This document shows positions 1-10,398 of a stretch of 64,000 nucleotides of DNA, piece by piece. Made by a program: the position numbers and the translations under genes. The DNA comes from Pyrenochaeta sp. MPI-SDFR-AT-0127 (lineage: Eukaryota > Ascomycota > Dothideomycetes > Pleosporales > Cucurbitariaceae). The notes beneath the pieces are model-generated. The model worked only from the letters and a program-made list of their open reading frames with translations, searched no databases and was not told the origin of the DNA. The stretch spans positions 124,001 through 188,000 of the forward strand of contig JAGTJM010000056.1 in the NCBI GenBank assembly GCA_020747015.1, given 5' to 3'. How positions within the stretch are numbered: position 1 is the stretch's first letter; every line of letters starts with the position of its first letter.

Positions 1-214
1 GTAGAAGATTCAGAAGTGACAATTTGTGTCTCTATGGCTCATTTAGTATCCTCAAGCATATGCTCCTCATGGGAGTTCTTTGATATCTTGGCTATATTCA
101 ACTAGCGTTGCACCAAACTGTCGCAGTCATTGTGGCCTGCTTGACATCCATCTTCTGTGTTCACGGTCATCGGCGTTTCTATACTACCACTCGAAAATCG
201 CTTCGCTTCATTTA

Positions 215-565
215 CTAGTGTTGAAGTAGGCTGATTGTTACCCCTTCTTCGGAGTTGGTCAACTCAGAAGATTTCTCTTCATGAAGGTGGTCAGTGCTCG
301 GATCAGTTGGTGCAGCGCTTGCCCTAGAATTCGATTGACGTAGATTTATATGCTCCAGAGAAGTGGTTCCGGAGCCCATATTGTTCTCAAAAGCTGCAGA
401 AGAAATATACACATCTTCCATACTCTCTATGAGACCATGTGATTGCGCGAGGGAGTCTGACACTTGATGGACTCCAGAACTCGCGAACAAAGTACTTAAG
501 AGACATATCCAGGAGGCAAAACATCCAATGATAGGCGATGCTGCAACATCATCGTTGGAGGAAAG
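215..565 (-). other. open reading frame, possible last exon of a membrane protein
   Basis: An open frame of about 117 codons runs to a stop at 215. It has no usable ATG, so it can only be a downstream exon. Its first part reads as one hydrophobic segment (SPIIGCFASWICLLSTLF), followed by a polar Ser/Glu-rich tail of about 90 residues. That layout resembles the last helix and cytoplasmic tail of fungal multi-pass receptors of the rhodopsin/PTH11 kind. I could not find the preceding exons between 570 and 1424. It may be a gene remnant or chance. Confidence 0.2.
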
Positions 566-569
566 TCAT

Positions 570-1424
570 TGAAAGCGTTGGTATCGCACGGCAAGCAGTG
601 ATTGCTTTTAATTTCTGTAATCGACGGAAAATCGGGTTAAGGCAGGGAAAGCGGGCTCCCTCATTCGCACCTCCTCGTAATCACATCTGATTTGGGTCCT
701 TGGCGATATATCTGGTAAGACTCGACGAGGAGATTGCGACCAGAAGTCAAGGCGTTTCGAGGATCATCGATTGTTGCGAGCCATCAGGGAGCTTCTGGCG
801 CTTTTGTTATCGCACATCGCGATTACAGTCAAGTTGGCAACTCGACGTGTCAGTCGACTATGCGGCGCATCGCAACTAGCTGCCCCTACTACCCACCAGT
901 TAGTTGGCTTGTTGGTCCTCACCAGCACTGTCAGTTTAACTCGCTGCAAAAGAGCTAATACAACAAGTAGGTAATCTTAAGCGAGTGGATATGAAGGGCA
1001 TTTGTGCTAGTACGTTTGTGATCTTGCAGGAGCCCTGGCACATTCGTTTCGCGAGAATGTATAGCCCGCTTTTCCTACCAATAGTGGGGGCCTTGAGGAC
1101 CGTTCTCCATGAGATTCACCAAGTTTGTGTAAATCAAGATTTGCAACCGCAAATGGATCTTCTAAAGGCGGGGCAAAGGCGCTTAGAAGTACTAGAAGGG
1201 GACCTGCAGTGTCTTCTTTGATATGGATTAGCTCCACTCGTTCGTTGTGGGGAGGTCATCCGACGGGTATACTTGAATAGACTGCGTGCGATAGATTTAT
1301 CTGTCTGTTGGGATTCCCATCACCTGTCGAGAGCTAGGAAATAGATCTAGAAAGAGCGAAATCTGTAAACAGTGGCGTAAATGCGAAGCATAGGGCAAAA
1401 TTTTTCCATTTTGCTATCCTGGTG
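570..1424. other. intergenic, no supported gene
   Basis: Only short overlapping frames on both strands are present (up to about 80 codons), none with a recognisable domain. The stretch lies downstream of the regulator gene that ends at 1425. Confidence 0.4.
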
Positions 1425-2645
1425 CTAACCCTGGAGTTGTCTAGAACTGAGTGCATCGAACGTGGTCACCGTATCAATACAACGCGATCCGGACAACCAA
1501 TTCGAAGATCTCTCTTTCCCAAAGATGTTCTTCAACATGAATTTTGCAAACTCATCAGTCTCTTCCGGTGCGAACATGAAAAGACACTCTGCGTGCGCGC
1601 GTCCGATGCATCGCACATCTTGCTCCGCAGATATCTTGGCCCAGGCCGGCGCCGACTCCGCTGACCATAACCCTTCGCGTGTAGTAAACATGACATCGCC
1701 TTTGCATTGCGCCCATCCTTGTTTGAGGCCATCGTAAGAGGCACTGATGCCTTGAATCACGAGCCAAGTTCGCCTCAGGCTTTCAGAAATGATCCAGAAT
1801 CGCCACAATAGTTCGGTAGGCGTGAGTAAAGGAGCAAGAGAAAAATATAGCCCGTCTATTGACATGTCCCTCTTTATCGTCGCGCTGGCATTTCTGAGGG
1901 TGCGATCAAGGAGTTCTCCTAAGACTGGAGCACGGCTCTCAGCAAGGTGGCGCGAACGTATATCACCGTCAAACAAGCCTATCATTTGATACACGAACAA
2001 GGCATGGATACATGCTAGGTCTTTCACGAGGTCTTTCGAGCCGTTGGTCTGGTCCAATTTGGATACCAGGGCGGTCGCTTGATCGTTGACGCTACGAAGA
2101 ATAATCTCGCTCGCTGAGGGCGATCGGTTGATATATGCCGAATACGTGACGAAAGCAATCTGCAGACAGGATGGAAAGCCGTTTCCATAAAGATGAGCAT
2201 GGATGAAGGCGTTGCCCCCAGTTTTTATCCATATCTTCAACCAGCTCTCGATAAGTCGCACAAACTCCTTGAGATCTTGGATCTGAAAATTTGGTGGCAA
2301 CGGCATGGGTGAGTGATCAACCGTGAAGGCCTCAGGTTCTGTAAACCATGCAGCGCGTACATCGTCAGTGAGAGGGAGGTTTGTCGAACTTGCCAAATCC
2401 AAAGTAAGGTCTGGGGAGAAGTCGGCGACAGAGAGCTCGTTGCTCATCGTCTGTAAGTGTGGTAATTCGGCATTAGGAAGAAGGTTACAAGGGTCGAGGG
2501 TTGCGATTGGTACGAAGCTCGATGGCCTGCGAGATGGGTACACGCATTCTAGCCCTTTTCTCCTGCAAAAACGACATGATGGAGACATCTGATCGCACTT
2601 CCGTTTAGCTTCATGGCATCGACTGCAAGACCTGCCGGTCGCCAT
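1425..2645 (-). CDS. Zn2Cys6 transcription factor, likely cluster-specific regulator
   Basis: This is a 406-residue single-exon protein from the ATG at 2645. A Zn(II)2Cys6 binuclear cluster starts at residue 7: CSRC, six residues, C, six residues, C, two residues, C, six residues, C, followed by the basic stretch PSRRPS. The rest is helical and aliphatic, as in fungal pathway regulators that have no clear fungal_trans domain. The frame stays open upstream to 2834, but that extension begins with TTG and contains one copy of a direct repeat. I therefore prefer the ATG just before the zinc cluster; the ATG at 2681 would give 418 residues. It is divergent from the DHA2 exporter and stands at the edge of a terpenoid cluster, so it probably activates the exporter, P450, cyclase and prenyltransferase genes (inference). 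Confidence 0.85.
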   Translation of the reverse strand: MATGRSCSRCHEAKRKCDQMSPSCRFCRRKGLECVYPSRRPSSFVPIATLDPCNLLPNAELPHLQTMSNELSVADFSPDLTLDLASSTNLPLTDDVRAAWFTEPEAFTVDHSPMPLPPNFQIQDLKEFVRLIESWLKIWIKTGGNAFIHAHLYGNGFPSCLQIAFVTYSAYINRSPSASEIILRSVNDQATALVSKLDQTNGSKDLVKDLACIHALFVYQMIGLFDGDIRSRHLAESRAPVLGELLDRTLRNASATIKRDMSIDGLYFSLAPLLTPTELLWRFWIISESLRRTWLVIQGISASYDGLKQGWAQCKGDVMFTTREGLWSAESAPAWAKISAEQDVRCIGRAHAECLFMFAPEETDEFAKFMLKNIFGKERSSNWLSGSRCIDTVTTFDALSSRQLQG

Positions 2646-3360
2646 GTCTGACGTGGGAGTGCGGTTGGCGGCACAGTACATTGAGAGGAGACGAGTGCAG
2701 GAGGAATGTAAGACGCCGAAAGGTGCGCGGGTAGAAGCAAGGCCGATAAGGGCTGCGGGCGCTATCCCAAAGCGATTAGCTGCCGCATCATCTAATGCTT
2801 GCAGTGAATCCACAAAATATGGGTATGGGAACAAACAACAAACATGAACATGCAGCTTGCGGCTGCTATCCCAAAGCGTTTAGCTCCCGTGACTGATCTG
2901 CATTACAACTGCTGCCTAAATTCGGAGACCCACGGATCTCGGCCAATACGAGACTCAAAGCATTGACACTGACTTGGAGCAATTGGACTCCACATCTAAT
3001 TTGCATAGGTACTTGTCGTAAGCACACTTACTACTCTATGCAAGTTACGCCTCTTGGCTCATATAGGTCACAGCAGAGAGTGTAGATCTGTCAAGCACAG
3101 ACGCAGGGTCATTTCACAAATTCTGAAGTATCCACATTGCTGATCTGAGCTCTTTTCCGCATTTGCGATATTTTGCTGAACTGCAACGTGCAGTGCTCTA
3201 CCTCATCCGCCATAAAGCAACTTACGCATCCAAGGCCTAATCAGATGGAATACAGCCTTGTAAAGTCCCGCCTCGCCAACCTCGTTATCTCCTCAGTTGC
3301 GGGAGAAGTTTGAACCATTATTTCCCCGATTGAATTACCCTCTGGGTCACTCTCGGAATC
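2646..3360. promoter_or_regulatory. divergent promoter between cluster regulator and exporter
   Basis: This 715 bp space separates the start codons of the regulator (-) and the MFS exporter (+), so it must hold both promoters. It contains the imperfect direct repeat described separately and scattered CGG triplets (for example around 2922 and 2934), the half-site usual for Zn2Cys6 proteins. I did not find a convincing CGG inverted pair. Confidence 0.5.
2761..2889. repeat. imperfect 25-bp direct repeat, two copies 104 bp apart
   Basis: Copy one is at 2761-2785 and copy two at 2865-2889. They begin with the same 14 bases (gctatcccaaagcg) and differ at only two of 25 positions. Both lie upstream of the preferred start of the Zn2Cys6 regulator. 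They could be a duplicated operator or a small local duplication. Confidence 0.7.
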
Positions 3361-5049
3361 ATGGAATCTCGGTCGTCATTCGAGAAGAAAGAATTTCCAA
3401 AGACATTGCAGGATCAAGAATCACACAGCTCCGGTCAGCCTATTGAGCTAGCCCAGTCGCCAACTGGACAGGATCCAAAACGGCTTACGGGGGCCAAATT
3501 ATTATCCATCTTACTGGCCATCATACTATCGGTCTTCCTCACATCTCTTGATTCAACCATCATTGCCACCGCCATTCCACGCATCACCGATGAATTTAGT
3601 TCTTTGGACCAGATTGGCTGGTACGGTGCTTCCTTCTACATCACCCTTTCATCTTTCCAGGTAGTCTGGGGTAAAGGCTACAAATACTTCCCTCTGAAAT
3701 CGACATTCCTACTGGCCAACGTGGTCTTTGAGTTAGGCAACCTTATCTCTGGCGTCGCCAAGAGCAGCCCTGTCCTTATTGCTGGTCGCGCCATTGCTGG
3801 CGCAGGTGGAGCTGGAATCACTTCCGGAGCATGGACTATCCTGGCCTTTTCCCTTCCTCCTGAGAAGGTAGCGCGTATGGCCGGCGTGCTCGGAGCTACG
3901 TACGGTGTTGCCGCAGTTACAGGACCCTTGCTGGGTGGTGCCTTCACGGACTATGTGTCGTGGCGGTGGTGTTTCTATATCAACCTTCCGATCGGTGGTC
4001 TGAGCATTTTAATCATCGCTTTCTTGTTCAAGACACCAGGTGCTGCTACACCGTCGCCTGCCACCCTCCAACAGAAGATCGTAGCCCTAGATTTCAATGG
4101 CATGTTGTTATCCGTGGCAGCAATGTCATGTCTCACCCTTTCGCTACAATGGGGTGGCGTCTCAAAGCCTTGGAGTAATGGAAGTGTAATTGGCACCCTA
4201 GTCGCGTTCGCGGTGCTCTTTAGCCTCTTCGTAGTCAACGAGTGGTGGATGGGTGAGCGCTCTCTTCTGGTTCCTCGCTTGATGAAGACGAGAACACTGG
4301 CTCTCATGTCCAGCTTCGTGGTTTTCAGCGCTGCGAGTTTCTACATCGTCCTTTACTACCTCCCAGTATATTTTCAATCAGTGGATGGGATATCTCCCGC
4401 CGAGTCGGGACTGCGAAATATCCCTTTTATTATCGCAGTCGCGCTATTCAGCATTACTTCGGGATTCATTGTGGGCGGCACTGGTCACTACACTGGGCTT
4501 CTGTTGCTCGGGTCGGCCTTGATAACGATAGGCGCCGGGTTGATGCTGAAGCTTGACGCGGGCAGCCCTAGCAGCTCTTGGATCGGATACCAGGTGATCC
4601 TCGGTATAGGGAGTGGCATGGTTCTACAGACTCCAATAGTCGTTTCGCAAGGGGTTGTCGAAAAGGCGGACATGTCTAATGTCTCCGCTATTATGCTTTA
4701 CGTACAGACCGCAACAGGGGCTGTCTTTATTACCATCGCGCAGTCACTATTTACCAACAGGATGATCGAAGAAGCGAAGGTGAAGCTGCCTCAAGTCGAC
4801 GCGGTCAAACTGATCAGCACCGGGGCGACAGAGCTACGCAAAGTGTTCTCCGGAGAACAGCTGCGTGCGATACTCCATATATACCTTGCAGGCTTGAGGG
4901 CTGGATACTACCTTGCTATAAGTTGTGGGGCCATTGGATTTCTGCTTGCTGTCGCAATGTCGGTATTCGATAATAGAAATCTGAAGAGGGAGAGAAGTAG
5001 CAAGGAAGTCGCAGCAGATGAGCAAACAACTGAGAACTCAATACCCTGA
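3361..5049 (+). CDS. MFS drug/metabolite exporter, DHA2 family (14 TM)
   Basis: This is a 562-residue single-exon membrane transporter. After a polar N-terminus of about 50 residues, the first helix ends in LDSTIIATAIPRI, the DHA2 signature LDxTIVxxALP. The antiporter motif C region reads GVAAVTGPLLGG, followed by SWRWCFYINLPIGG, also typical of the 14-TM DHA2 group. Length fits the family. It sits head-to-head with the Zn2Cys6 regulator and tail-to-tail with the P450, so the simplest role is proton-driven export of the cluster product or self-protection. The substrate cannot be read from sequence. Confidence 0.92.
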   Translation: MESRSSFEKKEFPKTLQDQESHSSGQPIELAQSPTGQDPKRLTGAKLLSILLAIILSVFLTSLDSTIIATAIPRITDEFSSLDQIGWYGASFYITLSSFQVVWGKGYKYFPLKSTFLLANVVFELGNLISGVAKSSPVLIAGRAIAGAGGAGITSGAWTILAFSLPPEKVARMAGVLGATYGVAAVTGPLLGGAFTDYVSWRWCFYINLPIGGLSILIIAFLFKTPGAATPSPATLQQKIVALDFNGMLLSVAAMSCLTLSLQWGGVSKPWSNGSVIGTLVAFAVLFSLFVVNEWWMGERSLLVPRLMKTRTLALMSSFVVFSAASFYIVLYYLPVYFQSVDGISPAESGLRNIPFIIAVALFSITSGFIVGGTGHYTGLLLLGSALITIGAGLMLKLDAGSPSSSWIGYQVILGIGSGMVLQTPIVVSQGVVEKADMSNVSAIMLYVQTATGAVFITIAQSLFTNRMIEEAKVKLPQVDAVKLISTGATELRKVFSGEQLRAILHIYLAGLRAGYYLAISCGAIGFLLAVAMSVFDNRNLKRERSSKEVAADEQTTENSIP

Positions 5050-5609
5050 GGATGACACCAATGCGGCGTTGTCAAGCTCATCCACCTAAAGTAGCCAACG
5101 AGAAGCGGATGAATAGATAGCCAAGTCATTGACAGACTCAACTTATACCCCAATTATATATCTGTTCTTTGCGGTTGTCTTGTTTGTATGAGAAGGCACC
5201 TACAGGATCGCGGCCCTTGATGAATCGCCTCTTTGGGCATCATCGAATGGCGGTACATGATCAGTAGATTTCGAAACATGTGCCACCTGAGATGAAGGTT
5301 GGCTCGAATTATTTATCGGAAGCAAATTTCGCGATGAGGAAAGAGCCTGCTCTCATATGTGAAAGGTCTTGTTATTGGAGATGTAAGCGCTCTCCACCAA
5401 CTGCATTGAATATTCAGATAGCCATCAGTATGGCCAAAGCATCTCATCAAGGCAAAGCAAGCAGATGACCACAGCCATGGCAAAGTTGTTCCAGTCTATG
5501 GGATTTGTTCATAGGTGTGTAAACACTAACTTCACAAATTCTTCTTATATGAAACTCCTTACTAGATCACTTGCAACGTCCTAATTCCTTACAAGACTGC
5601 CCATACTAT
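5050..5609. other. convergent 3' intergenic region
   Basis: This lies between the stop codons of the exporter (+) and the P450 (-). It contains only a 62-codon chance frame and no gene signal. It presumably holds both terminators. Confidence 0.5.
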
Positions 5610-7394
5610 TTAAGCCGCAGCAGTCTTGTTTGCGGGGCGAATCCTGCACATCAAAGGTCTGGTCCTCCAAATCCAATATGACTTTTGCTGAGGCCACTCG
5701 GACGCCTCGTCTGCCAGCTCAATATCGAAATTGAGCAAACGAGATGCAAATACAAGGCGAATGACGTACCAAGAGTATATCTAGATCAAGTCAGTGTCAT
5801 CAAATATTAGAACCTCTGTTGGACCAGCTCACCTCCGCAGGGCATCTTCTTGCACCCACTGAGAAGATTTGCACGCAATCTAGTCGATCGTTCTTATACT
5901 TCGGATCCCCCATCCATCTCTCAGGGTGATAACCATTAGCATCGAGGAAATTGGTCTCAGATCGATAAGTAGCCCATTGGTGAACTCCGAGGCTAGTATT
6001 CGGTGGAATCCAAACTCCTTGAATCCAAGCACCTTCCTTCGGCGTGCAACGGGGAAGAATACCTGGTGGAAGCGGGTATAGGCGATGACCTTCCTTGATG
6101 ACAGCTGTTAGAAGGTCCATCTCAGCCAAAGCTTTTACGTTCAGATCATCTTGAGTTTTGAAGCGGGTGCGTATTTGGTCAACTAGAGTTTTGAACGTCT
6201 TCAGGTCTTGGAATAGATGGTAACCAATAGTGTTCATTGCAGACGTCATGGCCTCGGGACCCGCAACCTGCACCACACATCAGTCATGCCCTATGTCCAG
6301 TCTCTAAGGGAGGGACACTTACCGTCAGGATTTTTGTGGTAGAATAGAACTGATCTTTTGGTATCGGAACGGGGGACAATTCAGTCTTCCTCAAAACTTC
6401 CGTCAAAACATCCATCGTGGGAGGTGGGCAGGCCAACCGGTCATCAATTCGCTTGGTCAGCGTGACAGCAAAGTTATCGAGTAACTTCCTGACATGAGGA
6501 ATGTTTACAATGGTCTTCTGAACTGCCCTACCAACCGCAGGCGAAAAGAGACGTAATGCGTGAGCGACCGCAACACCTTGCAACGACCCGTTCACAACAA
6601 CTTTAGTGGGAGGGTAGTTGAGGGTTTTGAGAGACCCGGCGTCCACGCTCAGAACCAAGTCGGTCTGCAAGTCAACTGCGACACATTGGAATGCCTTACC
6701 AAGATCCATAACCTCTGCTTGTTCCGCTTTCGGTGCGAGTTTGTCGACCATCTGTTTCATCCATCCTTTGTATCGTGGCTCAAAGTGCTGGTTCATACGA
6801 GGACTAAAACTTGAGACCACGAGCTTGCGGATCACCTTGTGCTATATCTAATGAGCGTTTTGGACTTAATAGAGTTGTGAGATCATAATATTACTAGCGT
6901 ACGTGTTAGCGGACGGAAACATTTAATGATGATGTTTACTTACCCACGTCATCTGGAGCAGCTGCCAGAGAATCTTTCCAACCAAAGCAGTCCTCTATGA
7001 GGTCATACAGTCTTTTGTCCTTTGGTAGACATTTCGCGTAGCCCACCCTCTCACCGTAGATCTCTGGCCATAGGTCTGCTGTTCCTATGTACGACAAATG
7101 TTTCGGACCTATCCGAACGACCGGACCGTACTTTGAATGAAGATCGGCCATAATCTCGTGCTCTCTGCCTGTAATTTTCCAGTAACCTTGGGGTAAGTCC
7201 GTCCAAGCACACAAGCGAGGGCCTGGGAAGACGCTGAGTGGTCCTCGAGTAGCATGTTGAACCTTTCGTACAGCTAGCCAGATTAAAACTGTGGTAAGGA
7301 GAAATATTGCCAAGTCAACAGTCGAAAACATATCCTGAGCGAAATATTTGGGAAGCAGCCCCTTTTGCAAGACATCCATCGTGGTGGCGTTCAT
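5610..7394 (-). CDS. cytochrome P450 monooxygenase with atypical I-helix
   Basis: Four exons join in frame to 523 residues: 7394-6948, 6841-6323, 6267-5833 and 5780-5610. The introns are 106, 55, 52 nt; the first donor is inferred as GTGGGT to keep frame. An N-terminal membrane anchor (about residues 25-45) predicts the ER. The ExxR motif is EGHR (E381, R384), the PERF-like motif is PERW, and the haem loop FSVGARRC carries Cys464 followed by Pro-Ala, where Gly is usual but Ala is tolerated. The I-helix reads AGPEAM where AGxETT is expected, so the oxygen-activating Thr is Ala328 and the next Thr is Met329. The C-terminal part (RLLNFDIEL, then RPLMCRIRP) is normal, which supports the splicing. 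It probably oxidises the terpene scaffold (inference). Confidence 0.9.
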
Positions 7395-8870
7395 GTGATG
7401 GAATCTGAGGGCACCGAGGGGTGGAAAGGTTGTCAGAAGGGAACAGAGTGGATGGGCTCGAGCGACTGAGGGTTTCGTACAAACTCAGCGCTGTGATAGA
7501 ATAAAGCTGAGTTCGTCTTGCATGTGCGTGGGCTCGAGAATTTGACAAGTGGAGAAGTCTGACAAACTGGCCGAGGAGGTTTGAGCTTTCTGTTGTGGTC
7601 ATCAGTCATTCAAGCCCAAACCAGAAATTTGCTCTAAACGTGAAGTCTGAATGCTGGCTGCTTTGAAATAAGATATTCCCGAGATGGTATATGATCTACG
7701 GCTCAAAGCCGCAAATACGCACTACTTGCGCTCTCTGTTCTGGAAAAACTTCTCAAAACGGATGCACTGTGGTTCTCTTTCCCAATTGAGAGATAATCAA
7801 CACCCTTTCCCTAAAGCGTAACTCCGAGATCGTTTGTAGGTACAATCGCTAACGAATGCAGCCTCGTCTTGGCGAACAACTTCAATACGACTAATTGCCG
7901 CAAATGAGCAAATTGCTTCAGTTGCAGCATAGTATCACAAGTGAAATAAGGACAACATGGCACTCGACGAGCGCTTAAAGATCACTAGAAGTATAGCTAA
8001 GACGCCTAAAAGTACTATAGGAGGATACACTGCATCATGTTGCATCATGGTTCTCTGCATTGAAAATTTTGCTATTGCATTTAGTTGTGACGACTTTATC
8101 CTCTTGAATTCAGAACTTGTGAGACTGTTCGCAACTCGGAAGGAGAAACCTCGACAACACAGGCATGAGTGGAAGCAAAATCCTGGCAGGGCCACTGTAA
8201 TGAATTCTTACCTCTTTTGCACTCTCAACATTTCGTGGCGGAATTCAGCACCGTGTTGTGTTAATGAGGTTTTTAGAATGTAGCACTGAGTGCCATTATA
8301 AATTAAATATCTTGGCTTGCAAGGCTACGCCTGTTAAAAACTTCAACCCCTGATGTGGGTTTGATGGGCAGGTCGCTTAAGAGTAGTATATGGTGCCATC
8401 TACGGATGAGTATCTCAATATCGGGCGTGTTCACAGGTTCTCACTGAGTGTCATAATGACTGGTGCTGTAATGGAATTATATCAACTCACAGGTAGTTAC
8501 ACAGGGACCGACCCACGATTGGAAGAATGGGGAGGAACGCTTCGACATATAATTTACTCTAAGAAGTATCTAATGGATAGGACACCCTCTCTGATACAAG
8601 CTCGTCTTTTCCTGTGTATCTTTAGTAACCACCTGGTCATGTGACATGATATCACACCCCAATGCAGGGACCAATTGTTAGAATGATGCACTGGCCAAGT
8701 AAAGTCGGACAACTCCGTGCTAAAAGAAGTTTCTAAATGAGCTTGTGAAAAGCGTACGGTGCATATCCGATAAATGCAGAGGGACAGTCATGTTCATGTA
8801 AATGCGAGGCTATTTAGAAATGGGATTCATTTTCGATAGTGAATGCGACCACTCTCTGCTCTACATATCA
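7395..8870. other. intergenic between P450 and cyclase, with possible P450 anchor relic
   Basis: No complete gene is visible. On the minus strand at 8048-7935 a short frame encodes MMQHDAVYPPIVLLGVLAIL and then a basic stop-transfer, which looks like a P450 signal anchor, but it ends within 40 codons. The rest is AT-rich with short chance frames. It holds the P450 promoter and the cyclase terminator. Confidence 0.35.
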
Positions 8871-9851
8871 TCATATCTTTGCATATCTTCCACCACGCTC
8901 GCCAGTCATCCACTTGAGAGTACCTCCCTGCAAATCCCGTACAGCTTGAGCAAGGCCTGGACTGAATACCGCAAGCTCGTCCAAGGCATCAACCATCTCT
9001 TTTTCATACCTGTAAAATTCCTCCACCATGAATTTGATAGCTTCGCCAAGATCGATAGGGACAGGAGATTCGCGCTGCCAAATCTTGACCACGTTGGTGT
9101 ACTCGCAGATCTCAGCATGTGAGCCATTGAGTTTGTAGAGATCCAGTGCAATTCCAACAGACTTCCCTGAGGGTTGTTCCACTCGATTCCATAAGTCAGG
9201 CTTTTCGGCCATCAAACGATTGAAGTCTGCCGTCAGCTTTGGGTGTGCGAAGCCAATGACACGGAACATGAAGCCCATTGCCGTGTTAGGAACTCTGATT
9301 CTGAGGTATTCTTTGACAGTGATGATCCGATGTTCGATTTCGATCGCTCGCAGCGCCAATGCGCCATCCATGAAACGTTGCGCTTCATCTATGGTCTCAG
9401 CCAGGTTCGTTGGGTCCCACCGTTTATCTGTCATGAATCTGGCCAGCAAGGAAAATCTTGCGTCGTTGTTGGGAGTTCCTTTGGATGTGGCCATGAATCT
9501 GTCCACAATCTCTGAAATATATGTCATGTCTGTCGAGTTGTCGATGAGATCGTCCAGAAACAGGAAAGCCATGTAGCCGTCAATCGTTACTAGTAGACGA
9601 TCAAAGTCCCCTCGAGGGTATAGCACGGCTGTACATGAGCCCAGCATCGGTAATTGACTGTGGGGTGTGCTGCTTTCAATGATTGCAACTGGCTCGAGCG
9701 ACTCCACATAACTCGCATTTGCGTACGCGACACACTCGCGAAATTTTTCGTGCTTGTTGCATGAAAAAAGAGACGTCAATGGAGGTGAGGTGATTTTAGA
9801 GCTTTTTAGCACTGGGAAAGTTTCGCTTGTGGTTGTGATTGTGAGAGCCAT
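8871..9851 (-). CDS. class I terpene cyclase with degenerate NSE metal-binding triad
   Basis: This single-exon protein of 326 residues is the size of one alpha-domain cyclase. The aspartate-rich motif is intact (D100-D101-L-I-D104 within FLFLDDLID). A typical helix D-G region follows (EYLRIRVPNTAMGFMF). The protein ends with W..........RY (LKWMTGERGGRY), the usual C-terminal diphosphate-contact signature. The expected NDLxSxxxE motif aligns with LDLYKLNGS (236-244): Asp237 stays, but Asn, Ser and Glu are Leu236, Lys240 and Ser244. The next helix fits the family again (NVVKIWQRE, then DLGEAI), so a frame error is unlikely. It resembles the cyclase half of fungal cyclase-prenyltransferase chimeras, but here the halves are separate genes. 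The likely substrate is GGPP supplied by the divergent neighbour. Activity is uncertain given the lost triad. Confidence 0.82.
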   Translation of the reverse strand: MALTITTTSETFPVLKSSKITSPPLTSLFSCNKHEKFRECVAYANASYVESLEPVAIIESSTPHSQLPMLGSCTAVLYPRGDFDRLLVTIDGYMAFLFLDDLIDNSTDMTYISEIVDRFMATSKGTPNNDARFSLLARFMTDKRWDPTNLAETIDEAQRFMDGALALRAIEIEHRIITVKEYLRIRVPNTAMGFMFRVIGFAHPKLTADFNRLMAEKPDLWNRVEQPSGKSVGIALDLYKLNGSHAEICEYTNVVKIWQRESPVPIDLGEAIKFMVEEFYRYEKEMVDALDELAVFSPGLAQAVRDLQGGTLKWMTGERGGRYAKI

Positions 9852-10398
9852 ATTTTTGCTTGCGAGTGTCCAAGACGAACGAAAAGCAAAACAACGATCA
9901 ATGCACTCGCAAGTATCGAATCCAATGGAGAGCTTTTATTAAATGCGTACATATTTCTCACAATTTTCGCAACGTCTGTGTGCTCCACGCGAACCTTAAC
10001 TTGCCAAAGTAAAAACTGCCCAAAGTAGTAACTCCGACCACGACCCTGGTGGGGAGTTTTGAAACACACGCCAATTCATAGAATAACCAGCTTGGGAATA
10101 CATCTAAGCATCCGAAATATTACTTGATCTGTCCAATCGACCAATTGAGCTAGTGTAGGCAGGGGGGCTATGAAGCAGCAACTGGTGACTAGAGAAGTTG
10201 TGGAAGCCCCCTTCGTCATCAAGGAGATTCAAGTGCAGCCCCTGCACGTGTCAAAGGTATCGCATAAAATTACAGAACGCTTTCAGATCATTTCTGAATT
10301 TACCTGAGGGATAGCCAACACAATAGGCGTCCATACTCACATTCCTGTATAGTGGTTATATTTGGAGCATTGAAGTTCCCGTCCAGTAATTGAACTTC
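9852..10398. promoter_or_regulatory. bidirectional promoter of cyclase and prenyltransferase
   Basis: This 547 bp segment separates two divergent start codons. No coding frame of interest lies inside. Its position implies co-regulation of cyclase and GGPP supply. I see single CGG/CCG triplets but no clear paired site. Confidence 0.55.

Noticed and set aside
6842..6947. Stronger-looking donor GGTAAGT one codon into the P450 first intron
   Set aside because: Using it shifts the frame into exon 2. Only GAC|GTGGGT with the ATATAG acceptor gives the continuous DDHKVIRKLVV block.
7818..10037. Shared 10-mer GTAACTCCGA at 7818 and 10028 as a cluster motif
   Set aside because: Given the lengths of the two intergenic regions, about one shared 10-mer is expected by chance, and the exporter promoter has only the 6-bp core.
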